Source of the DNA: Candidatus Yanofskybacteria bacterium CG10_big_fil_rev_8_21_14_0_10_36_16
GTDB taxonomy: Bacteria; Patescibacteriota; Minisyncoccia; 2-02-FULL-40-12; IGHO2-01-FULL-4-A
Length of the DNA: 37,201 bases
Assembly: GCA_002794035.1 (NCBI GenBank)
Contig: PCXQ01000004.1
Coordinates: 251,064 to 288,264 of the forward strand
Reading direction: 5' to 3'
The notes beneath the pieces were generated by a model, which ran no database searches, was not told the origin of the DNA, and saw only the letters and a list, made by a program, of their open reading frames with translations. This document shows positions 17,551 to 26,527 of this stretch, in pieces. Position 1 is the stretch's first letter; every line of letters starts with the position of its first letter. Both the position numbers and the translations under genes were made by a program.

Positions 17551-17577
17551 ACAAAATTATTTCGCGAGAAACAATTG
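17547..17577 (+). repeat. 31-bp direct repeat, copy 2, containing parS-like TATTTCGCGAGAAACA (17558-17573)
   Basis: Identical to 16404-16434. Confidence 0.95.
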
Positions 17578-17606
17578 CATGGTACATAATACTTACTACT
17601 TGATAC

Positions 17607-17638
17607 AACAGACCCAAAATTTAAACTTTGGGTCTGTT
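17607..17638. terminator. Hairpin AACAGACCCAAA-N8-TTTGGGTCTGTT
   Basis: 12-bp perfect stem in the intergenic region. Confidence 0.55.
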
Positions 17639-17723
17639 CATATCCCCTATTGACCTATCTTCATTAAAACTTTAGGATTGAATAGACACTTCATTTAAGA
17701 TTAAACAGGGTTAAAAGCCCTAT

Positions 17724-18815
17724 TTGCTTATTAGTACGCTATCCACAAAATTCACTTCATTAAATAACAAATTTAAAGGCGACAAAGTCGGCTTTTTCTT
17801 TGTATTTACATTGGTTATGAGCGTCCTTATTTTTAAAGGATCCCCTCATGATGGACAAGCAGGCGTGTTAAGCGCCTTTTTTGATAATTACATAGAAGAA
17901 ACAGCTTCTTATATAAGAGGCGCGACATCTTTAGAGCTCGCTGAAGTTAATAGCTTATCTCAAAATTTAAATAGCCCAAGCCAGAGAATTGGCAATTTAT
18001 TTGCTACAATTCAAGGAAATTCCTTAATTTCTTACAGCTCAATAGATACAGATGATGAAACAGACGAAGATATTACAACAAAAACAACAAAGATATCTAT
18101 TTATACAGTCCAGGAAAGCGACACTCTATCTTTTATTGCTGACGACTATGGTGTAAGCGTTAATACAATTGTTTGGGCAAACAACATTAGAAACATTAAT
18201 AGTATCAGCCCAGGCACAGAACTTAAAATACCGCCTGTCAGCGGTATTGTTCATACAGTAAGAAGCGGAGAAACCATTAGTTCCATAGCTTCAAAATATG
18301 GAGTTGAACAAGACTCGATATTGTCATACAACCTACTACCAAAAGGCGTAGACAGCATACAAGTAGGCCAAGAAATAATTGTTCCAGGAGGTAGTATTAG
18401 CGTATCATCATCAACAAAGGCAGTAACAACAAGCGTTACAAGGTTCGCTTATCTCCCAGACCTTGGAGGATATTTTGCCCAACCAACAACTGGTTATAAC
18501 TGGGGATATATACATGGCAGAAATGGAATTGATATAGCAAATTCTTGTGGAACAAACGTTTATGCAGCAGCATCGGGAAATGTTAACTTTGCAGCAACTT
18601 CGGGCTGGAATGGCGGATATGGCAACTTCTTGAGAATAACTCACCCCAATGGCACAGAAACACTGTATGCCCACCTAAGCAAGCTTTTAGTATCCCAAAG
18701 CAATTGGGTAGAGAAAGGGCAATTAATTGCCCTCATGGGCACCACAGGACGTTCTACAGGCTGTCATTTGCACTTTGAGGTACATGGTGCTAGAAACCCT
18801 ATGGCAAAATACTAA
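17724..18815 (+). CDS. Exported LysM (x2) plus M23 peptidase
   Basis: YTVQESDTLSFIADDYGVSVNTI and HTVRSGETISSIASKYGV LysM; TLYAHLSK, GRSTGCHLHFEVHG M23; start uncertain (TTG). Confidence 0.88.
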   Translation: MLISTLSTKFTSLNNKFKGDKVGFFFVFTLVMSVLIFKGSPHDGQAGVLSAFFDNYIEETASYIRGATSLELAEVNSLSQNLNSPSQRIGNLFATIQGNSLISYSSIDTDDETDEDITTKTTKISIYTVQESDTLSFIADDYGVSVNTIVWANNIRNINSISPGTELKIPPVSGIVHTVRSGETISSIASKYGVEQDSILSYNLLPKGVDSIQVGQEIIVPGGSISVSSSTKAVTTSVTRFAYLPDLGGYFAQPTTGYNWGYIHGRNGIDIANSCGTNVYAAASGNVNFAATSGWNGGYGNFLRITHPNGTETLYAHLSKLLVSQSNWVEKGQLIALMGTTGRSTGCHLHFEVHGARNPMAKY

Positions 18816-18851
18816 TACCCACACATTGATGATTATAAAAACATAAGTAAT

Positions 18852-18867
18852 TGTTTCCCACGAAACA
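18852..18867 (+). promoter_or_regulatory. parS-like site TGTTTCCCACGAAACA
   Basis: Perfect TGTTTC/GAAACA half-sites with 4-bp centre. Confidence 0.6.
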
Positions 18868-18880
18868 AAATAAATACACA

Positions 18881-18908
18881 AAAAAACGGACATAATTGTC
18901 CGTTTTTT
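18881..18908. terminator. Bidirectional terminator AAAAAACGGACA-TAAT-TGTCCGTTTTTT
   Basis: 12-bp perfect stem with A/T tracts, between 18815(+) and 18957(-). Confidence 0.85.
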
Positions 18909-18925
18909 GTTTCTTAAGAAACAAA
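18906..18925. repeat. 20-bp perfect palindrome TTTGTTTCTTAAGAAACAAA containing TGTTTC-TTAA-GAAACA
   Basis: Self-complementary; same half-sites as the parS-like sites. Confidence 0.6.
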
Positions 18926-18956
18926 TATTAAATTTAATTAAACAGCACACAAATTT

Positions 18957-20561
18957 TTATAATTCATTTTTAACTATTCTATACCCAATAGCTTCTGCGA
19001 TGTGCGGGACCTGTATCTGATTACTTTCATCGAGATCGGCTATAGTGCGGGCTATCTTTAATATCTTGTGATAACCTCTGCCAGAAATATTATGTGTCAC
19101 AAATGCACTTTTTATTAATTCCTCAGCATCTTTTGGCAACTTACAATGTGTTTCTATCTCTTTAATGCCCATTTCAGAGTTTGTTAATGTTTTAGAACCA
19201 AGAAACCTTGCTTTCTGGATAGTCCTTGCTTTTTCAACAATTTGTCTTATTTCGGTACTGTTTTGACCAGTTGAAGGGCCTGTCATTTTGTCATATGTTT
19301 CCCGCGAAACATTAATTTGAATATCAATTCTATCCAAAAGGGGACCCGACATTTTTTTATGATACTTATTTATTGAATTTGCATTACAAACACATACTAA
19401 TTTGTCATCACCAAAATTGCCACATGGACATGGGTTCATAGCTGCCACCAACAAGAATCTGGCAGGAAATTTTGCAGTACCAGATGCACGCGACACGACA
19501 ACCACCCCATTTTCAAGAGGTTGTCGCAAACTTTCAAGAACGCTTCTTGGAAACTCCGGCACTTCATCAAGAAAAAGCACTCCGCGATGAGCAAGGGTTA
19601 TTTCGCCAGGTCTCGGAGAAGTGCCACCGCCAATAACAGCAACAGATGATGTCGTGTGATGAGGGCTTCTAAAAGGTCGGGTTGTAACAATGGGGGAGTT
19701 AGCACTAAGCATTCCGGCAACACTGTAAATCTTAGTTATTTCAAGTGCTTCGTCATAATCCATAGCAGGCAAAATACCCGACAACGCTTTAGACAGTAAC
19801 GTTTTACCGCCTCCTGGAGGGCCTGACATCAATATATTATGATTCCCTGCAGCTGAAATAACCAAAGCCCTTTTAGCGCTTTCCTGCCCCTTTATTTGCG
19901 ATATATCAATAAAGTCTTCTGCGTCATCATTATTACCAATAAAATCATTATATTTTATATTTTCATGAGGAATTAAATTAATTTCACCATGTAAATAACC
20001 AACTGCCTCACTAATGTTTTTTATAGAAATAACGTCTATTCCAGAAACCAAAGAAGCTTCATTAGAATTTTCAGTTGGTAAAACAACTCTTTTAAAGCCA
20101 TTTTTTACAACCATTTGTACAATAGGCAAAACACCGTTTATTTTCTTAACGCTTCCATCAAGAGAAAGTTCTCCAAGAAAAACAGTTTCCGAAGCATCAA
20201 ACTTTATCTGAGAAGTAGCCAAAAGATATCCCAGGGCAATAGGCAAATCATAAAGTGAACCGCCTTTTTTAATATCAGCAGGGGCGAGATTTATGACAAT
20301 ACGCCTGTTTTTCTTTATTGGGGGAGTAAACCCGCTATTTTTTATAGCTGAACCTATCCTGTCTTTTGACTCATCCACCGCTTTGTCAGTTAAACCAACG
20401 ATATTAAATGAGTGCAGTCCAGGGCTTGCATCTGCCTCAACCTCAACAGGAAAAGCATTAAGCCCCACAACAGCAGCAGAAAAAATTCTTACGGAAGTTG
20501 GCTTTGGTTTAGTTTTTTTAGAGTTATTCATTGAAAGGAATATAGCGTAAATTACATTCAA
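18957..20561 (-). CDS. comM: ComM/YifB-family Mg-chelatase-like AAA+ ATPase
   Basis: SPGLHSFNIVGLTDKAVDESKDRI, GPPGGGKTLLSKALSGILP, RPFRSPHHTTS, RGVLFLDEVPEF. Confidence 0.93.
   Translation of the reverse strand: MNVIYAIFLSMNNSKKTKPKPTSVRIFSAAVVGLNAFPVEVEADASPGLHSFNIVGLTDKAVDESKDRIGSAIKNSGFTPPIKKNRRIVINLAPADIKKGGSLYDLPIALGYLLATSQIKFDASETVFLGELSLDGSVKKINGVLPIVQMVVKNGFKRVVLPTENSNEASLVSGIDVISIKNISEAVGYLHGEINLIPHENIKYNDFIGNNDDAEDFIDISQIKGQESAKRALVISAAGNHNILMSGPPGGGKTLLSKALSGILPAMDYDEALEITKIYSVAGMLSANSPIVTTRPFRSPHHTTSSVAVIGGGTSPRPGEITLAHRGVLFLDEVPEFPRSVLESLRQPLENGVVVVSRASGTAKFPARFLLVAAMNPCPCGNFGDDKLVCVCNANSINKYHKKMSGPLLDRIDIQINVSRETYDKMTGPSTGQNSTEIRQIVEKARTIQKARFLGSKTLTNSEMGIKEIETHCKLPKDAEELIKSAFVTHNISGRGYHKILKIARTIADLDESNQIQVPHIAEAIGYRIVKNEL
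19296..19311 (+). promoter_or_regulatory. parS-like site TGTTTCCCGCGAAACA inside comM
   Basis: 14/16 match to canonical TGTTTCACGTGAAACA. Confidence 0.6.
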
Positions 20562-20647
20562 AGGTCAAATTTTCAATTTTTAATTAATAATTTTAAAACT
20601 TTTAAAACCAATGAATAAACTGGCTAGAAATTAATAATGCTAAAAAC

Positions 20648-20676
20648 AAAACAACCCTTAAATACAGGGTTGTTTT
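20648..20676. terminator. Hairpin AAAACAACCCT-N7-AGGGTTGTTTT
   Basis: 11-bp perfect stem with A/T tracts, downstream of 20707-21081(-). Confidence 0.7.
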
Positions 20677-20706
20677 TAAAATTTAGACAAATATTGACCT
20701 AGAAAC

Positions 20707-21081
20707 TTACGCCAAGGTTGCTTTTTCTGCACAATCAACACAAAACTTGGCCGTTGGAATAGCCATTAAGCGTTTTTTTGGTATTTGAGAACTGCAGTTA
20801 ACACAATCGCCATATTTACCAGAGTTAATCTTTTCTATTGCGTCATTAATCTCGGCTAAACGAGTTTCCAAATCATGCTCAAGAGCACGATTTTTCTCAT
20901 AGTCAGCAACACTGTGGGCCTTCTCATCAAAAGTATCAGAAGAATCGCTTGAATTATGCTTAGCTTTCCAATCACCCTCAATGCTTGGATTTTTGTTTGC
21001 TATAGTACTCAATTCTTCTTCTAAACGGACCTTTTCTTCTTCAAGATCTTTCAATAATTTTTTTTGAGATTCTTTGTCCAT
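20707..21081 (-). CDS. DksA/TraR-family zinc finger protein
   Basis: INSGKYGDCVNCSSQIPKKRLMAIPTAKFCVDCAE. Confidence 0.85.
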   Translation of the reverse strand: MDKESQKKLLKDLEEEKVRLEEELSTIANKNPSIEGDWKAKHNSSDSSDTFDEKAHSVADYEKNRALEHDLETRLAEINDAIEKINSGKYGDCVNCSSQIPKKRLMAIPTAKFCVDCAEKATLA

Positions 21082-21397
21082 TACCTTAAAAATAACCTAG
21101 GAATAAGCATTTAACTAAATTTTCGCTGTATACCCAAGGTCAATGTTATTTAATAAGCAAACCAAATTTATTTTTTTATAAAAACCATACTAACCCCGCA
21201 TGATACTATAGCATATGGGCCAACTCAATCAGGGAACTAAAAATAATATCATAAGAACAAAGCAAAATACAATAGCTGCATGTGAACAACATGAACAGGG
21301 GAGACAAGAAATCCAGTACTCCAAATAGCACAAATTAAGACGAAAAATATAAATAATAGGGGTGAAAAAACAAAATCTTTTTCAAGTAAGCAAAAAG

Positions 21398-21449
21398 GAG
21401 CGTTAAATATAGCTCCGACGACGTTGTTGAGAAGCTATTTAACGCTCCA
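21398..21449. repeat. Hairpin GGAGCGTTAAATATAGCT...AAGCTATTTAACGCTCC in a ~530-nt non-coding stretch
   Basis: 12+4 bp stem with 2-nt bulge; no supported ORF at 21082-21613. Confidence 0.7.
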
Positions 21450-21613
21450 AAATAAACTGGGCCAGCTGTCCCTGAAGTGGGAATAATAGAAACAACCAGC
21501 AGAAAAGTACTGATTTAATTTTAACATTTTTAAAAAACACTACAAGCTTTTTTGTGGATAAGTCTCAATTACTTCAATAAACTAAGTTTTAACAATCTAG
21601 AGACTAATTAAAC

Positions 21614-21655
21614 ACCCAAACAAAATACGCCTTATCAGGCGTATTTTGTTTGGGT
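21614..21655. terminator. Bidirectional terminator-like hairpin, 18-bp perfect stem, 6-nt loop
   Basis: ACCCAAACAAAATACGCC-TTATCA-GGCGTATTTTGTTTGGGT. Confidence 0.85.
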
Positions 21656-21682
21656 AAGATGTTGGAATATTTAAATTAAATA

Positions 21683-23554
21683 CTACTTTGCACCTGATTC
21701 TAAAAGTCTATCTATGATGTTGTAGATACTCTTTTTTGAATTAATTATTATTAAATAACTGTCGCCATTTGCCATTGTAATAACAGAGTAATCAATGGTA
21801 TCAATAGGGTCAGGAAAATTTCTATATCTTATGGTTATGCCCTCGTGAACGTTATCAAGAAAGCCCGGGGAAGAGGCTCTTTGAACATCAAAATCAAATA
21901 GGTCTTCAAAGTCATCCGACATAGTACCTTCCCATATTCTTAAATTAGCAGTAGCTCTAATACTATCATCGGTCTGTATCACAAAACCAATCTCATTTTC
22001 TTCGTCATCGCCGGGATTAAAGACAAGCATAATAAAGTTATCCTGATTTAAATCTTTTAACACATCGTTGGGTATTTTAACTAAAAATTGAGACAATAGT
22101 TTATCAAATCTATATCTAATGTTGTCCTTGTTGTGCACCACATATGCCTTAATTTCTCCCTCGTTTAACTCTCTTGATTTAATAAAGTTAGTAAAATTGC
22201 TTAAAGGATCAACTCCAAGATCAAGCTTAAATATTTCCTGTTCTCCAAATGCAGCAGTCAAAACATCTGAAATTGGTGATGGTGTAGCCGGTTGCTGAGT
22301 AGGCGTTGGACGAGAATCAGGAGTAACCAATGGGGGAGTTATGTCTATAAGGAACTCCGGTTTCTGATTTATAAAATACCAACCTCCACCTCCTAACGCC
22401 AAAAGAAATATTACAACAATTATTAACTTGGGATTAATTTTTAATTTTTTAATAGTAGGAATTTTTAGACCACCACCAGAAGAAGAAGTGGAATAAGTTC
22501 CCAAGGAATCTTGAGAAGGCTGTTGAGAAATCTTTTTTCTGTTAAATAACGCTGTGATACGGCCTAAAATAGAACTTGCAGGGTTTCCAGAAGCACCGAA
22601 ATCAGAACCGATATCGTGCTGTTCCCTCTGCTTTTGAGACTCATCTTTACTTCTACCCCTAACCGAGAAAGACTGTTTTGGTGATGATGTCTCCACAACT
22701 CCATCTTCTTTTATGTTTTGGTTCTTTTTTACTGGATCTTCTTCATCAAAACCAAATTCATCTTCATCATCCTTCGAAGTCAAAGTAAAAGATCTTGGCC
22801 TTTCAGGATCAATCGACTTAGACCTCTCTATTTCTCCAAGCTCAATTTCAAGTGTTTCATCTTGTATAGCACCTCGTTCTTTTGCCTCCTCTTCTTTCTT
22901 TATTTTATCTTCGTCATCCAATTCAGACATTTTTTCAACCTCTATTCCTTTGGGTTTTTCACTCTTTTTAATTGATTCCAAATCACTTTTCATTGTTCTT
23001 ATTGAAGATCTCAACATGGTTGGCTCCATTAATCCCTGTGATTGCTCATTATCTGTTTTTGAAGATTCTTTCTTTGGCGCGGGAAAAACAGTATTTGAGC
23101 TAAAAGAATCTTCCTTTTTAAAAGATGAAACTCCCTGGTCTGGAAGTATCTGGTTTTTCAACTCTTTTTCAACATCACTTAGCTGAGGACTTTGTTCTTC
23201 ATTGGAAGTACTCTGTGGACCCAAGGTACCAGAACCCGAGGTGTCCTGATAACTATTTTTTTTAATGTCGCCAGGAATAGCAAAACCACCCCCAGGAGAA
23301 TATCCTACAGGTTTTTCACTGCTTATATTACTTGAAGAAAAGCTAGTATTATCCTGAAAAGGAGAAGGTGCAGGCCGTTGATTCTGAACTTGATCAAGTC
23401 TCCCCTGAGGTATTCTAAGTGGAGGTGGTTGATATGAAGACGGTGATGCACCCCTAGTTGGCAGATTAGATGGCACAAAATCACTTAATTTCCTAGGTTC
23501 AGATGACCTTATGGGTGGAGGAGAAATATTGTTTGTAGAATTATTATTAACCAC
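21683..23554 (-). CDS. Large hypothetical protein: disordered P/S/E-rich N-terminus, one TM helix, C-terminal extracytoplasmic domain
   Basis: Single TM near LIIVVIFLLALGGGGWYF; GTG start. Confidence 0.75.
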   Translation of the reverse strand: MVNNNSTNNISPPPIRSSEPRKLSDFVPSNLPTRGASPSSYQPPPLRIPQGRLDQVQNQRPAPSPFQDNTSFSSSNISSEKPVGYSPGGGFAIPGDIKKNSYQDTSGSGTLGPQSTSNEEQSPQLSDVEKELKNQILPDQGVSSFKKEDSFSSNTVFPAPKKESSKTDNEQSQGLMEPTMLRSSIRTMKSDLESIKKSEKPKGIEVEKMSELDDEDKIKKEEEAKERGAIQDETLEIELGEIERSKSIDPERPRSFTLTSKDDEDEFGFDEEDPVKKNQNIKEDGVVETSSPKQSFSVRGRSKDESQKQREQHDIGSDFGASGNPASSILGRITALFNRKKISQQPSQDSLGTYSTSSSGGGLKIPTIKKLKINPKLIIVVIFLLALGGGGWYFINQKPEFLIDITPPLVTPDSRPTPTQQPATPSPISDVLTAAFGEQEIFKLDLGVDPLSNFTNFIKSRELNEGEIKAYVVHNKDNIRYRFDKLLSQFLVKIPNDVLKDLNQDNFIMLVFNPGDDEENEIGFVIQTDDSIRATANLRIWEGTMSDDFEDLFDFDVQRASSPGFLDNVHEGITIRYRNFPDPIDTIDYSVITMANGDSYLIIINSKKSIYNIIDRLLESGAK

Positions 23555-23628
23555 AATTTTTAATTATAATATGAGTCGAGAACCAAAAAATTATAACCCA
23601 TTATTTATAATTACAGACTTAACAAAAA

Positions 23629-25725
23629 TTATTTCATTGTTAAGTTTATTCTACCATATTCATCAATTTTTTTCACAGTAACTTTTACTTTTTGGCCAAC
23701 CTTCAAAACATCTGAAGGATGTTTAACGTGCTTATCTGATATTTCGGAAACGTGGACCATACCGTCTTTACCTGGCATAATCTCAACAAAAGCTCCGAAA
23801 TCCATTATTTTTACAACCTTTCCTTCAAATTCATCTCCGGCCTTAGGTTCATAAGTAACATTCTTGATCAGTTTAATTGCTTGCTCCATTTCACCATTAC
23901 CATTTGGTGCGGTAACAAATACACTACCATCGTCTTCAATATCAATCTCAACTCCAGTTTTTTCTATTATTTCATTGATCATTTTACCTCCGGGACCTAT
24001 TAAAGCGCCAATTTTATCTGGGTCTATTTTAAGTATTTCAATTCTTGGGGCAAGCTTTGACAACTCTTTTCTTGGTTCACTTATTGTCTTCAACATAACA
24101 TCTAATATTTCAAGGCGCGCCTTTTTGGCCTGCTCAAGAGATTTCTCAAGTATATCCTTTGTTATGCCATCAACTTTTACATCCATTTGCATTGCAGTAA
24201 TACCTTCTTTGGTTCCCGCAACTTTTAAGTCCATGTCCCCATGATGATCTTCAGGACCTTGGATATCAGTTAAAACCTTATGGTTTTTACCTTTATCATC
24301 CATTATTAAACCCATAGCAATACCCGCAGCAGGGGATTTTATAGGAACTCCGCCATCCATTAAAGCAAGGGTTGATCCGCAAACAGATGCCATTGAAGAA
24401 GATCCGTTTGAAGATAATATTTCAGAAACAACCCTTATGGTATACGGGAACTTTTCTTTGTCGGGAATTAAAGGTCTTAAAGCCTTCTCAGCCAATGCAC
24501 CATGACCTATATCTCTTCTACCAGCTCCTCCAATTCTACCTGTTTCACCAACGCTAAACGGTGGAAAAACATAATGGTGCATGAACCTTTTCTTTGTTAA
24601 TGCAATTTCCATAGTTTCAATCCACTGTTCCATGCCCGGCGCTGCCAAAGTCAAAATGGTCAATGCCTGAGTAGTGCCCCTATTAAAAAGACCTACTCCA
24701 TGAGAATAGGGAAGAATACCAGTTTCTACCCATATGTTCCTGACCTCATCTAATTTTCTGCCATCAGGCCTTTTGTCTGACTCAAGGATATTTTTGTGCA
24801 CTATGCGGTCTATTTCTTCTTCAAAAATAGCGCTGGCCTGCCTTAGTTTTTTACCCAAATCAGCCCTGTCTTTGTATTTATTTTCAACTTCCACCATAAG
24901 TTCGCTTTCAAGGGTATGAGATCCTTCGATGTACTCCATTTTATTAGGCGCATAAATAATCTTTTCAAGCTTGGGAGAGGCGAAACTCCTTACAAATTCA
25001 ACCAATTCTGGGTCTTCCTCATCTACCTCTAATTTTCTTTTTTCAACTTTAAAATCAGAGGCAACCTTGTTCTGAAAATCTATTAATTTTTTAACCTCAT
25101 CAAAACCAGACATTATTGCATCAGCCATTTCTTTTTCTTTTATTTCTGCTCCGCCTGCCTCTATCATGTTTATCTTTTCGGCAGTTCCCGCCACAACAAC
25201 ATCAAACTCAGATGAATTTCTCTGATCGTAAGTAGGATTAAATATAAATTTACCATCCTCTTTTCCTACTCTAACACCTGCCACAGGTCCGTCAAAAGGA
25301 ATATCTGACACCATGAGCGAAAGGGAAGCACCAATAATAGATGGTATGTCCGGATCATTGACTCCATCAAAAGATAAAACCGTAGCAACAATTTGTACCT
25401 CATTCCTTATTCTGTGATCAAAGCGTGGTCTCAAGGTTCTGTCTATTACTCTTGCACTTAAAATTGCCTCTTCTGAGGGCCTAGTTTCTCTTTTGATCCA
25501 CTTTGAACCCTTTATCTTGCCGGCTGCATAATATTTTTCTTCATATTCAACAGAAAGAGGGAAGTATCCTGCATCTTTAGGCTTGTCAGACATGGTGGCA
25601 GTAACCAAAACAGCACTATCACCATAACGCACATAGCAAGAACCGCTAGCTTGTTGAGCCAACTTACCAAATTCAACCGAAAGAGACTTACCGCCTATTT
25701 CGGTTTCGTATTTTTTCATATCCAT
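23629..25725 (-). CDS. pnp: Polyribonucleotide nucleotidyltransferase
   Basis: Two RNase PH domains, KH (IGALIGPGGKMINEIIEKTG), C-terminal S1 (GAFVEIMPGKDGMVHVSEI). Confidence 0.96.
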   Translation of the reverse strand: MDMKKYETEIGGKSLSVEFGKLAQQASGSCYVRYGDSAVLVTATMSDKPKDAGYFPLSVEYEEKYYAAGKIKGSKWIKRETRPSEEAILSARVIDRTLRPRFDHRIRNEVQIVATVLSFDGVNDPDIPSIIGASLSLMVSDIPFDGPVAGVRVGKEDGKFIFNPTYDQRNSSEFDVVVAGTAEKINMIEAGGAEIKEKEMADAIMSGFDEVKKLIDFQNKVASDFKVEKRKLEVDEEDPELVEFVRSFASPKLEKIIYAPNKMEYIEGSHTLESELMVEVENKYKDRADLGKKLRQASAIFEEEIDRIVHKNILESDKRPDGRKLDEVRNIWVETGILPYSHGVGLFNRGTTQALTILTLAAPGMEQWIETMEIALTKKRFMHHYVFPPFSVGETGRIGGAGRRDIGHGALAEKALRPLIPDKEKFPYTIRVVSEILSSNGSSSMASVCGSTLALMDGGVPIKSPAAGIAMGLIMDDKGKNHKVLTDIQGPEDHHGDMDLKVAGTKEGITAMQMDVKVDGITKDILEKSLEQAKKARLEILDVMLKTISEPRKELSKLAPRIEILKIDPDKIGALIGPGGKMINEIIEKTGVEIDIEDDGSVFVTAPNGNGEMEQAIKLIKNVTYEPKAGDEFEGKVVKIMDFGAFVEIMPGKDGMVHVSEISDKHVKHPSDVLKVGQKVKVTVKKIDEYGRINLTMK

Positions 25726-25763
25726 TTAACCTGTAAAGCCAAGAAGAAGAAAGAAAAATAACA

Positions 25764-25815
25764 GGTTCATTCTAGGCCCAAAGTCTGCATGCAGATCTTA
25801 GGTTTAGACTGAACC
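25764..25815 (-). promoter_or_regulatory. Long imperfect leader hairpin upstream of pnp
   Basis: GGTTCAGTCTAAACCTAAGATCTGCATGCAGACTTTGGGCCTAGAATGAACC (minus), closed by GGTTCA/TGAACC. Confidence 0.6.
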
Positions 25816-25952
25816 ACTAAAGCTTTTAAACTCCCTTCTTTGATGACTTAATTATTTTTTAATAAAAATATATTAACACATTCGAATAATTTAATCTAGT
25901 ATATGTTATAAAAATAAAGAATATGATAAAATAATATTTTAATTAATAAACT

Positions 25953-26489
25953 ATGAGTTTTTTATATCAAAACCAAGGCAAAAAAAATGATAGTGACAAT
26001 GAAGAAATAAGCGAAGCAGAAAAATTACGTATACAACGCGAAAAAGAAGAGGAGGAAAAGCAAAAAGCAGAAGAAGAAAGAAGGGCAAAAGAACAAGAAG
26101 CTAGGGAAGAAAGAGTGAGGCAAGAAAAAGCAGAACAAGAAAGACTACAAAAAGAACTAGAAAAAAGAAAAAAAATGGAAGAAGACATGAGACAACAACG
26201 TTTAGAACATGAATACAGGGAAGTTCAAGGAAACATAGGCAAGCTAGAATCAGATATTGCTAATACAAAAAAAGAGATTGAAGCATTGCGCGAAAATGCA
26301 GTTAGCTTAAGACCTCAAACTAAAAATATGAATCCAGACAGTGAGGCTGCTAAATCACTAACAAAAACAAAAGGAGAATTAGACAGAAAAGCCAAACAAG
26401 AAGAGGACAAAGTAAACGAAATGGAAAGAAAACTCGAAGAACTAAAAAGAAAAAAAAACGAGATAGAAACCTCGCGAAGTGCCCTTTAA
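25953..26489 (+). CDS. Charged coiled-coil protein
   Basis: Uninterrupted K/E/R/Q heptad-rich ORF followed by a terminator. Confidence 0.7.
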   Translation: MSFLYQNQGKKNDSDNEEISEAEKLRIQREKEEEEKQKAEEERRAKEQEAREERVRQEKAEQERLQKELEKRKKMEEDMRQQRLEHEYREVQGNIGKLESDIANTKKEIEALRENAVSLRPQTKNMNPDSEAAKSLTKTKGELDRKAKQEEDKVNEMERKLEELKRKKNEIETSRSAL

Positions 26490-26526
26490 TTCAAAACCCT
26501 CCGCCTTGGGCGGAGGGTTTTGAATT
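26488..26526. terminator. Shared bidirectional terminator between convergent genes, 18-19 bp stem
   Basis: AATTCAAAACCCTCCGCC-TTG-GGCGGAGGGTTTTGAATT. Confidence 0.9.
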
Positions 26527-26527
26527 A

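Noticed and set aside
17736-17746. CTATCCACA as a DnaA box
   Set aside because: One mismatch, isolated and at the 5' end of a coding ORF; insufficient alone.
22713-23186. 157-aa plus-strand ORF antisense to 21683-23554
   Set aside because: Ser/Phe-rich mirror of a low-complexity acidic coding region; no RBS or family features.
23864-24244. Plus-strand 126-aa ORF inside pnp
   Set aside because: Antisense to a highly conserved gene; spurious.
25967-26188. Minus-strand Ser/Phe-rich ORF opposite the coiled-coil gene
   Set aside because: Complement of a K/E-rich coding sequence; typical artefact.
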